In this document: positions 33,940 through 43,719 of the stretch, piece after piece
Numbering within the stretch: the first letter of the stretch is position 1
Layout of the letters: each line of letters begins with the position of its first letter
Assembly (NCBI RefSeq): GCF_003234655.2
Contig: NZ_CP126271.1
Span: forward strand, 248,001-312,000
Reading direction: 5' to 3'
DNA from: Curtobacterium sp. MCLR17_007
Lineage (GTDB): Bacteria > Actinomycetota > Actinomycetes > Actinomycetales > Microbacteriaceae
DNA: 64,000 nt
Notes under the pieces: generated by a model
What the model saw: the letters and a program-made list of their open reading frames with translations, nothing else
Databases searched by the model: none
Told to the model about the DNA's origin: nothing
Position numbers and translations under genes: made by a program

Positions 33940-34839
33940 ATGTCGACGATGACGGACCTGGTCCCCGACCCCGGCGCCCTCGAGCGCATCGCCACGGGCA
34001 GCACCTGGGCGGAGGGGCCCCTGTGGGTGCCTGCCACCGGGACGCTGCGGTGGTCCGACATCCCCGGCGACCGCATCCTGCAGTGGCACGCGTCGTCCGG
34101 GCAGACCGACGAGTACGCGACGGGCGTGGAGTTCACGAACGGGCGCACGATCGACCACGACGGCAGCGTCGTGCAGTGCTCGCACGGGCACCGTCGGGTC
34201 GAACGTGACCGCGACGGCGTCGTCACGGTGATCGCGGACGCGTGGAACGGCGTCCGGCTGAACTCCCCGAACGACGTCGTCGTGGCCCGTGACGGCAGCG
34301 TCTGGTTCACCGACCCGGCGTACGGCATCACCCAGCCGCGCGAAGGGCACGCCGGGGTGCGGGAGTACGGCGACCACTGGGTGTTCCGCTGCGGACCCGA
34401 CGGCGCGGACCTGCGACCGGTGGTGCTCGACGTCGACGAGCCGAACGGGCTCGCGTTCAGCCCCTCGGAGCAGGTGCTCTACGTCGCGAGCTCCTCCGGC
34501 GACGACCCCGTCATCCGTGCGTACGACGTGGCCGACTCGCCCCGGGGTGACGGCGACGCGGTCGCCCCGCGCGTGAAGAACGGTCGCGAGTTCGCCCGCT
34601 TCGGCGCCGGCGAGGGCGTCCCGGACGGCATCCGCGTCGACACCGACGGCAACGTGTGGTCGTCCTCGCACCGCGGCGTCGTCGTGTTCGGCCCGGACGG
34701 CACCCGGCTCGGCGAGGTCGCCGTGCCCGAGGTCGTCTCGAACCTGTGCTTCGGCGGCCCGGACGGCACGACGCTGTTCCTCACCGCGACCACGTCCGTG
34801 TACCGGCTGCCGACCACCGCCCGGGACGCCGTATCCTGA
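33940..34839 (+). CDS. SMP-30/gluconolactonase/LRE family protein
   Basis: A 299-residue six-bladed propeller lactonase. Metal-site segments are visible: Glu in TWAEGPLWVP, Asn in RLNSPNDVVVARDGSVWFTDPAYG, Asn in DVDEPNGLAFSPS, Asp in GVPDGIRVDTDGNVWSS. It likely hydrolyses a sugar or other lactone with a divalent metal. TAGCCT (33928-33933) ends six nt before the ATG. The third of three consecutive sugar-oxidation-type genes on this strand. Confidence 0.92.
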   Translation: MSTMTDLVPDPGALERIATGSTWAEGPLWVPATGTLRWSDIPGDRILQWHASSGQTDEYATGVEFTNGRTIDHDGSVVQCSHGHRRVERDRDGVVTVIADAWNGVRLNSPNDVVVARDGSVWFTDPAYGITQPREGHAGVREYGDHWVFRCGPDGADLRPVVLDVDEPNGLAFSPSEQVLYVASSSGDDPVIRAYDVADSPRGDGDAVAPRVKNGREFARFGAGEGVPDGIRVDTDGNVWSSSHRGVVVFGPDGTRLGEVAVPEVVSNLCFGGPDGTTLFLTATTSVYRLPTTARDAVS

Positions 34840-34846
34840 CTCGGCC

Positions 34847-36004
34847 ATGCAGTGCGACTACTTCGACCGCGGGGTGTGCCGGTCGTGCACGCTCATGGGG
34901 CAGCCGTACGCCGACCAGGTCCTCGACAAGGAACTCCGCACACGGGAGCTCCTGCACGACGCGGTCGAGGCAGCGGGTGGGCACGGTTCCGTCTCCTGGT
35001 CGCCGGCCGTCACGAGCCCCGAGTCCGGGTACCGCAACCGCGCCAAGATGGTGGTCGGTGGATCGGTCGAGCACCCCACGATCGGCCTGCTCGACCACCG
35101 GCAGCGGGGCGTCGACATCCGGCACTGCGGGATCTGCACACCGGGGATCCGACAGGCGCTGCCCGTCCTGGCCGAGTTCGTCACCTCGGCGGGACTGATC
35201 CCGTACGACGTCGCCACCCGGCGCGGTGAACTGAAGTTCGTCCTGGTGACCGAGTCGCCGGACGGCGAGCTGATGGTGCGGTTCGTGCTGCGGTCGGAGG
35301 GACAGCTGGCGCGGCTGCGGTCCCGGCTCGGGGACCTGCTGCTCGCCCTCCCGCGGGCGATGGTGGTGACCGCGAACCTGCTCCCCGAACACAAGGCCGT
35401 CACCGAGGGCGAGCGCGAGGTCGTGCTCACCGAGCAGGAGACCCTGCCGATGCGGATGGGCGGCGTGACGATGCACCTGCGCCCGCAGAGCTTCTTCCAG
35501 ACGAACACCACCGTCGCCGCGCAGCTCTACGCCCAGGCCACCGAGTGGATCGCCGAGGTCGCCCCCGCGTCGATGTGGGACCTGTACTGCGGCGTCGGCG
35601 GGTTCGCCCTGCACGCCGCACGCCCGGGTCGACTCGTGACCGGCATCGAGACGTCGCGGGAAGCCGTCCGTTCCGCGACGCAGTCGGCCCGGGAGGCCGG
35701 GCTCGTCGACGTCCGGTTCGCCGCCGACGACGCCACCGCACACGCGCTGCGCTCCCGAACCGAGCAGACCCCGGAACTCGTGGTGGTGAACCCGCCCCGT
35801 CGCGGCATCGGCCCCGACCTGGCGGACTGGCTCGAGGCCTCCGACGTGCAGCACGTCGTCTACTCGAGCTGCAACCCGGTCACGCTCGCGAAGGACCTGG
35901 CGCGCATGCCCTCGTTGCGGCTGCGTCGCGCCCGCGTGCTCGACATGTTCCCGCAGACCGGCCACCTGGAAGCGGTCACGCTCATCTCGCGATCCGGACT
36001 CTGA
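34847..36004 (+). CDS. rlmC: 23S rRNA (uracil-747-C5)-methyltransferase RlmC-like
   Basis: 385 residues. The N-terminal [4Fe-4S] ligands are Cys in MQCDYFDRGVCRSC and RHCGIC. There is no TRAM domain, which fits RumB/RlmC rather than RumA. The SAM pocket is DLYCGVGGFALHAA, with the motif PPRRGIG and the catalytic Cys in YSSCNPVTLAKDL. It methylates a uridine of 23S rRNA; U747 specificity is inferred from the domain layout. TATCCT (34832-34837) lies nine nt before the ATG. Confidence 0.9.
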   Translation: MQCDYFDRGVCRSCTLMGQPYADQVLDKELRTRELLHDAVEAAGGHGSVSWSPAVTSPESGYRNRAKMVVGGSVEHPTIGLLDHRQRGVDIRHCGICTPGIRQALPVLAEFVTSAGLIPYDVATRRGELKFVLVTESPDGELMVRFVLRSEGQLARLRSRLGDLLLALPRAMVVTANLLPEHKAVTEGEREVVLTEQETLPMRMGGVTMHLRPQSFFQTNTTVAAQLYAQATEWIAEVAPASMWDLYCGVGGFALHAARPGRLVTGIETSREAVRSATQSAREAGLVDVRFAADDATAHALRSRTEQTPELVVVNPPRRGIGPDLADWLEASDVQHVVYSSCNPVTLAKDLARMPSLRLRRARVLDMFPQTGHLEAVTLISRSGL

Positions 36005-36976
<972 letters not shown>

Positions 36977-36995
36977 TCCGGCCGACCGGTCACGA

Positions 36996-37028
36996 CGACG
37001 CCCCCACGACCGACGGTCGTGGGGGCGT
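36996..37028 (+). terminator. Rho-independent terminator
   Basis: 15-bp arms, left 36996-37010 (CGCCCCCACGACC core) and right 37014-37028 (GGTCGTGGGGGCG core) with a 3-nt loop and TT end. It lies between the Rpf gene and the convergent LCP gene. Confidence 0.85.
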
Positions 37029-37052
37029 TCGCCGTTGCGGGTGACGCGCGCG

Positions 37053-38054
37053 TCAGTGCGGGTTCGTCGCCAGCCAGTGCGTCAGGTCGTCGGACCGGAG
37101 GGCAGCACTCAGGGTCTGGACGGCACCGTCGTTCACGGTGACGAACGACTGCCCGTCCGGCGCGGTCCCGCCGCCCGCCGTCGGCATCGTGAATGTCTGC
37201 AGGTCGGTCGGTGCGACATGCCGCAGCGACCAGCCCAGACGCAGGAGGGTGCCGGAGTCGAGACCGGCGTCGACGGACAGGTACCTGCTCGTCGCGCTGG
37301 CGAAGTCCCGGATGCGACCCGGGTCGGTGATCGTGCCCGTCGACAGCAGTCCGTCGACGATGCCGCGCATGAACGCCTGCTGGTTCCGGACGCGGGTGTG
37401 GTCGGCATCGGCGAACGAGTACCGTTCGCGGACGAAGGCCAGCGCCGCATCGCCGTCGAGCCGGTTCGCGCCGGCGTCGAAGTGGTGGCCGCGAGCGGTG
37501 AACGCGGTCGGGGCCTGCACCGTCACCCCGCCGAGCGCGTCGGTCATGCCGGCGAACCCGGCGAAGTCGATCTCGGCGACGTGGTCGATCCGGACGTCGA
37601 GCAGCTGTTCGACGGTCTGCACGGTGAGCGGGACACCACCCCACGCGTACGCCGCGTTGACCTTCGCCGTCCCGTGTCCCGGCACGTCGACCCACGAGTC
37701 GCGCATGATCGACATCAGCTGGACGGACCGCCGGTCCGCCGGCACGTGCGCGAGCATCAGGGTGTCGGACCGGCCGCCGGCGGCGTGGTCACCGTCGGGG
37801 TCGAGGCCGCTGCGTGAGTCCGACCCGATGAGCAGGACGTCGAGTGCGTCGTCGGACCGGGTCGGGCGGTCGCCGCTCGGGAACGCGTCGGCGATGGTGT
37901 CGGTGTCGCGGTCGTAGCTGCTCGCGAGGCTGCCGACGAACACGCTGGCGACGACGGCGACCACCGCGGCGATGCCGAGCAGTGACCCGACGGTGGCGAG
38001 CAGTGCGACGAGGAACGGGCGTCGACGACGCGTGGCGGAACGGCGGCCGGACAT
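37053..38054 (-). CDS. LytR-CpsA-Psr (LCP) family protein
   Basis: 333 residues: basic cytoplasmic N-terminus, one membrane anchor (PFLVALLATVGSLLGIAAVVAVVASVFVG), and an extracellular LCP domain with DVLLIGSDSRSG, RSDTLMLAHVPADRRSVQLMSIMRDSWVDVPGHGTAKVNAAYAWGG and the Arg-rich FVRERYSFADADHTRVRNQQAF. LCP enzymes transfer polyprenyl-linked glycopolymers onto peptidoglycan. AGGAG precedes the ATG at 38054. A dyad lies at 38104-38118, between it and the upstream MarR gene. Confidence 0.92.
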   Translation of the reverse strand: MSGRRSATRRRRPFLVALLATVGSLLGIAAVVAVVASVFVGSLASSYDRDTDTIADAFPSGDRPTRSDDALDVLLIGSDSRSGLDPDGDHAAGGRSDTLMLAHVPADRRSVQLMSIMRDSWVDVPGHGTAKVNAAYAWGGVPLTVQTVEQLLDVRIDHVAEIDFAGFAGMTDALGGVTVQAPTAFTARGHHFDAGANRLDGDAALAFVRERYSFADADHTRVRNQQAFMRGIVDGLLSTGTITDPGRIRDFASATSRYLSVDAGLDSGTLLRLGWSLRHVAPTDLQTFTMPTAGGGTAPDGQSFVTVNDGAVQTLSAALRSDDLTHWLATNPH

Positions 38055-38103
38055 GCAGACTCCTGGGGTCGAGCCGGCATGAGCGCCGACGCTCCAGTCT
38101 ACG

Positions 38104-38118
38104 ACATCCAGTATGTCA
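38104..38118. promoter_or_regulatory. Dyad upstream of the LCP gene
   Basis: GACAT-ccagt-ATGTC, a perfect 5+5 inverted repeat 4 nt after the MarR stop. A -10-like TAGACT (minus strand; plus 38096-38101) lies just downstream of it. The flank GCATCTGA also occurs in the promoter at 14226-14254. Confidence 0.45.
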
Positions 38119-38122
38119 GATG

Positions 38123-38530
38123 CTAGGACTTCCTGCCGCGATCGATGATCCGGCCCAGTGCTGCCCGCAGCTCCGGGTCGTCCGGCAGCACCTCGCGCTC
38201 CACGTGCTTCGCTTCGTCCCACGCAGCACGACCGCGCTCGGTGACGGTCACCACGCGGCGCCGGCGGTCGTCAGGGTGCGGTCCCCGTTCGACCAGACCG
38301 TCCCGCTCGAGTCGCTCGAGGGTGCGCGACATGGTCTGGGGCTGCACGCGGGCCGTCCGCGCGATGGTGTCGGCGCCCGTCGGCCCCGTGCGCAGGAGGA
38401 TGTCGATCGCGATCAGCGCCGCGTGCGGGAGCCCGATGGCACGCAGCCGCTCGTCCCAGTCGCGCTCGACGGACCGGGACGCCGCCGCCAGGAGCCGGCC
38501 GAGTGGCCAGGCCGCGGGATCGTCGTGCAT
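38123..38530 (-). CDS. MarR-family transcriptional regulator
   Basis: A 135-residue winged-helix protein: LIAIDILLRTGPTGADTIARTARVQPQTMSRTLERLERDGLVERGPHPDDRRRRVVTVTERG contains the HTH and wing with the DDRR signature. It diverges from the MMPL gene across ~75 bp containing a 16-bp perfect palindrome at that gene's -35 position, so repression of the exporter is the likely job. Confidence 0.9.
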   Translation of the reverse strand: MHDDPAAWPLGRLLAAASRSVERDWDERLRAIGLPHAALIAIDILLRTGPTGADTIARTARVQPQTMSRTLERLERDGLVERGPHPDDRRRRVVTVTERGRAAWDEAKHVEREVLPDDPELRAALGRIIDRGRKS

Positions 38531-38570
38531 GGTGGTGAGTCTACGGAGCGCCGATCGGGTGGGACCGAGT

Positions 38571-38599
38571 CGTCAGCATGCTGACGATCGGAGTACGCT
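38571..38599 (+). promoter_or_regulatory. MarR operator at -35 and -10 box of the MMPL gene
   Basis: CGTCAGCATGCTGACG (38571-38586) is a perfect 16-bp palindrome. TACGCT (38594-38599) is the -10, ending seven nt before the GTG start. The palindrome covers the -35 zone, an arrangement expected of a repressor site. Confidence 0.75.
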
Positions 38600-38606
38600 C
38601 AGCCGC

Positions 38607-40757
38607 GTGCCCCGCTTCCTCCGCATCGTGCTCCCTGCGCTCGTCATCGTCGTCTGGCTCGGCGTCGCCTCGGTCGGCGGCCCGTTCTTCGGCAAGATCT
38701 CCGAGGTCTCGACCAACGACCAGACCTCGTTCCTTCCCGCGTCCGCCGACGCGACCGAGGTGCAGCAGCAGTCCGCAGCGTTCCGCGACGAGACCGGCGC
38801 CCCGGCCGTCGTCGTGCTCGAGCGCGACGGCGGTCTGCGGTCGTCCGACACCGCAGCCGCGTCCGACCTGGCCCGGACGCTGGGCGAGCGGTCCGACGTC
38901 GAGTCCGTCAGCCCGCCGATCCCGAGCAAGGACGGTGCCGCGGTGGAGATCGTCGCGACGCTGACGACGGCCGCGGACACCGGTGACGCGGTCGCTGCCA
39001 TCCGGACCGACGTGGACCGAGCGCTGCCGTCCGGAGTGCAGGGCTTCGTGACGGGGCCCGCCGGGTTCACCGCCGACCTGACCGAGGCGTTCGCGGGCAT
39101 CGACGGGATCCTGCTCGGGGTGGCACTGCTCGCGGTGCTGGTGATCCTGGTGGTCGTCTACCGGTCGCCACTCCTGCCGTTCCTGGTCCTCGGGACCGCC
39201 ACGTTCGCCCTGACGGCGTCCATCCTGGTCGTCTACGCCCTGGCGAAGGCCGGCATCGTCACCGTGAACGGGCAGGTGCAGGGCATCTTGTCGATCCTGG
39301 TGATCGGGGCCGCGACGGACTACGCCCTGCTCTACGTCTCGCGCTACCGCGAGGCGCTGCGGGACGAGCGCACCGGGTGGGACGCGACGAAGGCGGCGTT
39401 GCGCGGCAGCCTCGAACCGGTCCTGGCCTCGGGCGGCACCGTCATCGTGGGGGTGCTCTGCCTGCTGCTGTCCGACCTCAACTCGAACAAGGCGCTCGGC
39501 CCTGTGGCGGCGATCGGCATCGCGTTCAGCGTGCTCGCCGCCCTGACGCTCCTGCCCGCACTGCTGCTGGCCTTCCGCCGCGCGGCGTTCTGGCCGCTCC
39601 GGCCGACGTACGGCAGCGCCCACAAGGCCGTGACCGGGCCGGACGCCCGCGGGCTCTGGGCGCGGGTCGGCCGTCTGGTGGCCCGTCGCTCGCGCGTGGT
39701 CTGGATCGTCTGCACGGTCGGTCTGCTCGCGATGGGGACCGGCTTGCTCGGGCTCCGGGCGGACGGCGTCCCGCAGAGCGACCTGGTGATCGGTCAGTCC
39801 CAGGCGCGGGACGGCCAGGCCGTGCTCGCCGACCACTTCCCGGGCGGATCCGGCAGTCCGGCCCAAGTGATCGGCGACGCCGACCGGCTCGACCGGCTCG
39901 TCGACGCCATCGAGCGCACCGACGGCGTCGACGGGGTGGCCGCGGTGTCGAAGCAGTCGCAGACCGGCACCGTGCCCGTCGGCACCGACGCGGACACCGC
40001 CCGGTCCGGGAGTGCCCAGCCCGGCACCGGGCAGCGGGCAGCGCCCACCGTCGTCGACGGACGGGTCCTGCTGCAGGCCACCCTGACGGACACCGCCGAC
40101 TCCGATGCCGCCGAGCAGACCGTCCGAGACCTCCGGGTCGCCGTCGAGCGCGCCGACCCCGGGGCGATCGTCGGCGGGGTCACCGCGACGGCGGTCGACA
40201 CGAACGACACCGGCATCCGAGACCGCACGCTCATCATCCCGGTCGTGCTGGTCGTGATCCTGCTCATCCTGATGCTGCTGCTCCGGAGCATCGTCGCGCC
40301 GCTGGTGTTGATCGGCAGCGTGATCGTCTCCTTCGCGGCAGCGCTCGGCGTGGGCGCCCTGGTGTTCGACCACGTCTTCCACTTCCCCGGTGCCGACCCG
40401 TCCGTCCCGCTGTTCTCGTTCGTGTTCCTGGTGGCGCTCGGCGTGGACTACAACATCTTCCTCATGACCCGGGTGCGCGAGGAGACGATCCGCTCGGGGC
40501 CGCACGAGGGCGTTCTGCGGGGCCTCGGCGTCACCGGCGGGGTGATCACCTCGGCCGGGGTCGTCCTCGCCGCCACCTTCGCCGCGCTCGGCGTCATCCC
40601 GATCCTGTTCCTGGTGCAGATCGCCTTCGTCGTGGCGTTCGGGGTGCTGCTCGACACGATCGTCGTACGGTCCCTGCTCGTGCCGGCGATCGTGTACGAC
40701 CTGGGTCACCGTGCGTGGTGGCCGTCGCGCCTCGCACGCAGGCGCGCTGACATGTGA
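38607..40757 (+). CDS. MMPL-family (RND superfamily) membrane exporter
   Basis: 716 residues with the duplicated 1+5 helix layout of MmpL/YdfJ proteins. Two extracellular loops (~25-165 and ~390-520) alternate with membrane bundles; ILVIGAATDYALLYVSRYREAL and FLVALGVDYNIFLMTRVREE carry the paired GxxxDY motifs for proton relay. It probably exports lipids or drugs. The GTG at 38607 is supported by TACGCT seven nt upstream and starts right at the first helix. The longer upstream frame overlaps the MarR gene and is artefactual. Confidence 0.92.
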   Translation: MPRFLRIVLPALVIVVWLGVASVGGPFFGKISEVSTNDQTSFLPASADATEVQQQSAAFRDETGAPAVVVLERDGGLRSSDTAAASDLARTLGERSDVESVSPPIPSKDGAAVEIVATLTTAADTGDAVAAIRTDVDRALPSGVQGFVTGPAGFTADLTEAFAGIDGILLGVALLAVLVILVVVYRSPLLPFLVLGTATFALTASILVVYALAKAGIVTVNGQVQGILSILVIGAATDYALLYVSRYREALRDERTGWDATKAALRGSLEPVLASGGTVIVGVLCLLLSDLNSNKALGPVAAIGIAFSVLAALTLLPALLLAFRRAAFWPLRPTYGSAHKAVTGPDARGLWARVGRLVARRSRVVWIVCTVGLLAMGTGLLGLRADGVPQSDLVIGQSQARDGQAVLADHFPGGSGSPAQVIGDADRLDRLVDAIERTDGVDGVAAVSKQSQTGTVPVGTDADTARSGSAQPGTGQRAAPTVVDGRVLLQATLTDTADSDAAEQTVRDLRVAVERADPGAIVGGVTATAVDTNDTGIRDRTLIIPVVLVVILLILMLLLRSIVAPLVLIGSVIVSFAAALGVGALVFDHVFHFPGADPSVPLFSFVFLVALGVDYNIFLMTRVREETIRSGPHEGVLRGLGVTGGVITSAGVVLAATFAALGVIPILFLVQIAFVVAFGVLLDTIVVRSLLVPAIVYDLGHRAWWPSRLARRRADM

Positions 40758-40769
40758 CACGCTGGGCCC

Positions 40770-41420
40770 ATGCCAGTCCCCTCGACGCAGCCCGCCGCAG
40801 AGCGGAAGCTCCTCCGTGACACCGTGCAGGACAAGATCCGCGACGCGATCATGGACGGCACCCTCGAAGCCGGCGAACGCCTGAACGACGACGACCTGAT
40901 CGCCTGGCTCGGTGTCTCCAGGACCCCGATCCGCGAAGCACTCGCGGAGCTCGCCCGCGCCGGTCTGATCGAGATGGCGCCGAACCGCTACACGCGGGTC
41001 GCAGCGCCGACGAAGGACGAACTGCTCGACGCGTACCGCACCCTCGGCGTGATCTACGGCGGCGTGGTCCGGCTGGCGGTCCCGCGGTTCACCGACGCCC
41101 AGCGCCGCAAGGTCGTCGCCATGCTCGACGACGTGACGAAGCGGACCGAGCACGCCGAACAGGCACAGGTCGCGCACGACGGGGCTGACCTGTACGCGAT
41201 GTGGGCCGGTGCCTGCGGCAACGCCTCGCTCGAGCAGCTCTGCCGGTCGACCACCGACGGCCTGGCCTTCAAGCTCCGCGTGCCCGAGCTCGCCGAGCTC
41301 GTCCCCGCTGCGGTGGTCCTGCCCGAGCTGCAGAAGCTCCGTGACGCGGTCCTCGCGAAGGACCCGATCGCCGCCGAGCTGGCGATGGAGGCCGTCCACC
41401 TGCTGCCGACGCGCGGCTGA
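40770..41420 (+). CDS. GntR-family transcriptional regulator (FadR-like)
   Basis: 216 residues. N-terminal winged helix LLRDTVQDKIRDAIMDGTLEAGERLNDDDLIAWLGVSRTPIREALAELARAGLIEMAPNRYTRVA, the standard GntR signature. An all-helical C-terminal effector domain of FCD type is shorter and less typical. It starts 12 bp after the MMPL gene with CACGCT six nt before the ATG, so it may have its own promoter or be co-transcribed. Target unknown. Confidence 0.88.
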   Translation: MPVPSTQPAAERKLLRDTVQDKIRDAIMDGTLEAGERLNDDDLIAWLGVSRTPIREALAELARAGLIEMAPNRYTRVAAPTKDELLDAYRTLGVIYGGVVRLAVPRFTDAQRRKVVAMLDDVTKRTEHAEQAQVAHDGADLYAMWAGACGNASLEQLCRSTTDGLAFKLRVPELAELVPAAVVLPELQKLRDAVLAKDPIAAELAMEAVHLLPTRG

Positions 41421-41463
41421 GCCGGGGCGGGCAGCGGACGGGCGCGAGTCGCTGCCAGCAGAC

Positions 41464-41505
41464 GGACAGGAGGCCCGCACCGGGCCCGCCACGCGCCTCC
41501 AGTCC
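41464..41505 (+). terminator. Imperfect terminator hairpin (GGAGG family)
   Basis: GGACAGGAGGC (41464-41474) pairs with GCCTCCAGTCC (41495-41505) with one mismatch, and inner CCCG/CGGG pairs. It follows the GntR gene. Confidence 0.55.
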
Positions 41506-41573
41506 GGGGGCCAGGGCACCGGGCCGGTGTCGGGACTCATGCTCGGCTCACGGTCTGCGGTTATCGTGCTGCA

Positions 41574-43091
41574 GTGAGCACGCAGCCTGAAGAGACGACC
41601 GAGCGCCCCCGTCGCGGCGTCCTGCCGCCCCGGCACGGCCGGCAGAAGCGGGGGATCGGCGTGGTCTTCCCGGCCATCGCCGGCGTCCTGACGATGGGGC
41701 TGCTGCTCAGCGGCGGGTACGCGGCGTACGCGTACAACCGCCTCGCGTCGAGCGTCACCAAGGTCGACGCGATCACGGGGTCGACCTCGACGCACGACGA
41801 CGTCGACGGCAAGGCGATGAACATCCTGCTGGTCGGCGACGACCACCGGCCCGACAACGCGACGCCCGAGCAGCTCGCCGAGCTGAGCACCGAGACCGAC
41901 GGCGGCGCGACCAACACCGACACGATGATCGTGTTGCACATCTCCGCGGACGGCAAGGACGCGACGATGATCTCGTTCCCCCGCGACTCGTACGTGTCGA
42001 TCCCCGGTGTCGGCAAGGGCAAGCTCAACAGTGCCTTCTCCTACGGCACCATGAACGGTGGCGGTGCCGCCGGCGGTGCGCAGCTGCTCATCAAGACCAT
42101 CGAGGGCCTGAGCGGCCTGTCGATCGACCACTACGTGCGGGTGTCGCTGCTCGGGTTCTACGAGATCGTCAAGCAACTGGGCCCGGTCTCCGTCTGCCTC
42201 AAGGAACCCGCCCAGGACACGTACTCCGGCGTGGACCTGCCCGCCGGCAACTCGCAGCTCGACGCCAAACAGGCGCTGTCCTTCGTGCGCCAGCGACACG
42301 GGCTGCCGAACGGCGACCTGGACCGCCAGGTCCGCCAGCAGTACTTCCTGTCGCAAGAGGCACGGAAGATCCTCTCGGCGGGCACCCTGCTCAACCCCGT
42401 CAAGACCACGAACATCATCGACGCGATCGGTGGGTCGATCGAGACCGACCAAGGTCTCGACATGCTGTCGCTCGCGACGCAGCTGCGGAACCTCCGGCCA
42501 GCCGCCATCAAGTCGGCGACGATCCCGATCCTCGGCACCCCGACCATCTACGTCGGCGGTTCAGCGCTGTCCATCGTCGAGGTCGACACGGCCGGCATGC
42601 CGGCGTTCGTGCAGGGCCTGGTCGGGCAGCCCGAGGCCTACACGTCGGCCACCGCGGCGGACCCGGCGTCGGTCGCCGTCACCGTGCTCAACGGCAGCGG
42701 AGTGACCGGCGCGGCAGGCGCAGCGGGCACGACGCTCGCGGGGCGCGGCTTCCAGGTCGGGGCGCCGGGTTCGTCGGACACCACGGCGACGACGATGGTG
42801 CAGTACCCGGCGGGGTCGGAAGCCCAGGCCAAGGCCGTCATGGCAGCGGTGCCGGGCGCGGTCGCCGTACAGACCCCGACCGCGACCGGCGTCACGCTCG
42901 TGCTCGGGACCGACGGCAAGACCGCGGTCGCGGCGACGCCCACCGAACCGAGTGCCGGGTCGTCCGACGGCGGTTCCGGGGACGCCTCGGACGCGGCATC
43001 GCCCTCGGACGCGGCGTCGCCCTCCGACGAGCCGAGCCCGTCGTCGACGGCCGTGCACGCCTACGGCGAAGCGGACGCCTGCATCTACTGA
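41574..43091 (+). CDS. LCP-family protein with C-terminal LytR_C domain
   Basis: 505 residues: cytoplasmic N-terminus, one anchor (GVVFPAIAGVLTMGLLLSGGYAAYAY), LCP domain (MNILLVGDDHR; NTDTMIVLHISADGKDATMISFPRDSYVSIPGVGKGKLNSAFSYG; FVRQRHGLPNGDLDRQVRQQYF), then a LytR_C domain (VAVTVLNGSGVTGAAGAAGTTLAGRGFQV) and an acidic Ser/Asp-rich tail with repeats of DAASPSD. It likely ligates wall glycopolymers. GTG start with TATCGT (41562-41567) six nt upstream. It differs from the LCP at 37053 by carrying the extra C-terminal domain. Confidence 0.92.
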   Translation: MSTQPEETTERPRRGVLPPRHGRQKRGIGVVFPAIAGVLTMGLLLSGGYAAYAYNRLASSVTKVDAITGSTSTHDDVDGKAMNILLVGDDHRPDNATPEQLAELSTETDGGATNTDTMIVLHISADGKDATMISFPRDSYVSIPGVGKGKLNSAFSYGTMNGGGAAGGAQLLIKTIEGLSGLSIDHYVRVSLLGFYEIVKQLGPVSVCLKEPAQDTYSGVDLPAGNSQLDAKQALSFVRQRHGLPNGDLDRQVRQQYFLSQEARKILSAGTLLNPVKTTNIIDAIGGSIETDQGLDMLSLATQLRNLRPAAIKSATIPILGTPTIYVGGSALSIVEVDTAGMPAFVQGLVGQPEAYTSATAADPASVAVTVLNGSGVTGAAGAAGTTLAGRGFQVGAPGSSDTTATTMVQYPAGSEAQAKAVMAAVPGAVAVQTPTATGVTLVLGTDGKTAVAATPTEPSAGSSDGGSGDASDAASPSDAASPSDEPSPSSTAVHAYGEADACIY

Positions 43092-43131
43092 CCGAGTTGC
43101 GGTCTGCCGCCAGAAATGTCACATTCTGGTG

Positions 43132-43710
43132 ATGCACGCTGATCTGTCTGTCACCCGGTCCGAGGAACGCGCGCTCATGGTCGCCGTCGGCAGGGGTGAC
43201 CGGGCCGCCTTCACGCGGATCCACACCCGGTTCCGCCCGCTGGTGCACCGGTGGGTGCGCCAGTACTTCGCCGATGCGGGTCTCGCCGAAGAGATCGTGC
43301 AGGACGTGTTCCTCGAGCTCTGGATGATCGCCGACCGGTTCGACCCGTCGCACTCCGCGATCGCGTGGATCCGGACGATCACCCAGCGGCGCGCGATCGA
43401 CCGTCTGCGGAAGTCGCGCGCGGACCGCGACCGCGACCTCCGGATCGGCGCCAGGGACCTCGAGCTGGTCGACCACGCGAGCGTGGAGCGCGCCGAGTCG
43501 GTCCTCGACCGCGTCGAACTCGGCCGTGCGCTGCGGACCCTCCCGCCGCGACAGCGCGACGCGGTCGTCCTGCGTCACCTCGTGGGGATGAGCGGGCCGG
43601 AGACCGGCGCCTGCCTGGGCGTGCCGACGGCGACAGCGAAGACGCGTGCGCGCGACGGCGTGCTGGCGTTGCGACGGGTCATGACGAGCCCGTCAGGCAC
43701 GTCCCCGTAG
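43132..43710 (+). CDS. ECF-type RNA polymerase sigma factor
   Basis: 192 residues. Sigma-2 region: RDRAAFTRIHTRFRPLVHRWVR-like helix, then AEEIVQDVFLELWMIADRFDPSHSAIAWIRTITQRRAIDRLRKSR. Sigma-4 region: LRTLPPRQRDAVVLRHLVGMSGPETGACLGVPTATAKTRARDGVLALRRV. ECF factors direct RNA polymerase to stress or envelope regulons. No anti-sigma gene is adjacent: neighbours are an LCP protein and a nuclease/phosphatase. The ATG at 43132 is preferred to upstream frames; CATTCT four nt upstream is only a weak -10. Confidence 0.9.
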   Translation: MHADLSVTRSEERALMVAVGRGDRAAFTRIHTRFRPLVHRWVRQYFADAGLAEEIVQDVFLELWMIADRFDPSHSAIAWIRTITQRRAIDRLRKSRADRDRDLRIGARDLELVDHASVERAESVLDRVELGRALRTLPPRQRDAVVLRHLVGMSGPETGACLGVPTATAKTRARDGVLALRRVMTSPSGTSP

Positions 43711-43719
43711 GTTCGACGG

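Noticed and set aside
38541..42452. A 1303-codon minus-strand open frame opposite MMPL, GntR and LCP genes
   Set aside because: Antisense shadow; low-complexity Asp/Arg/Gln sequence and no promoter or ribosome-binding site.
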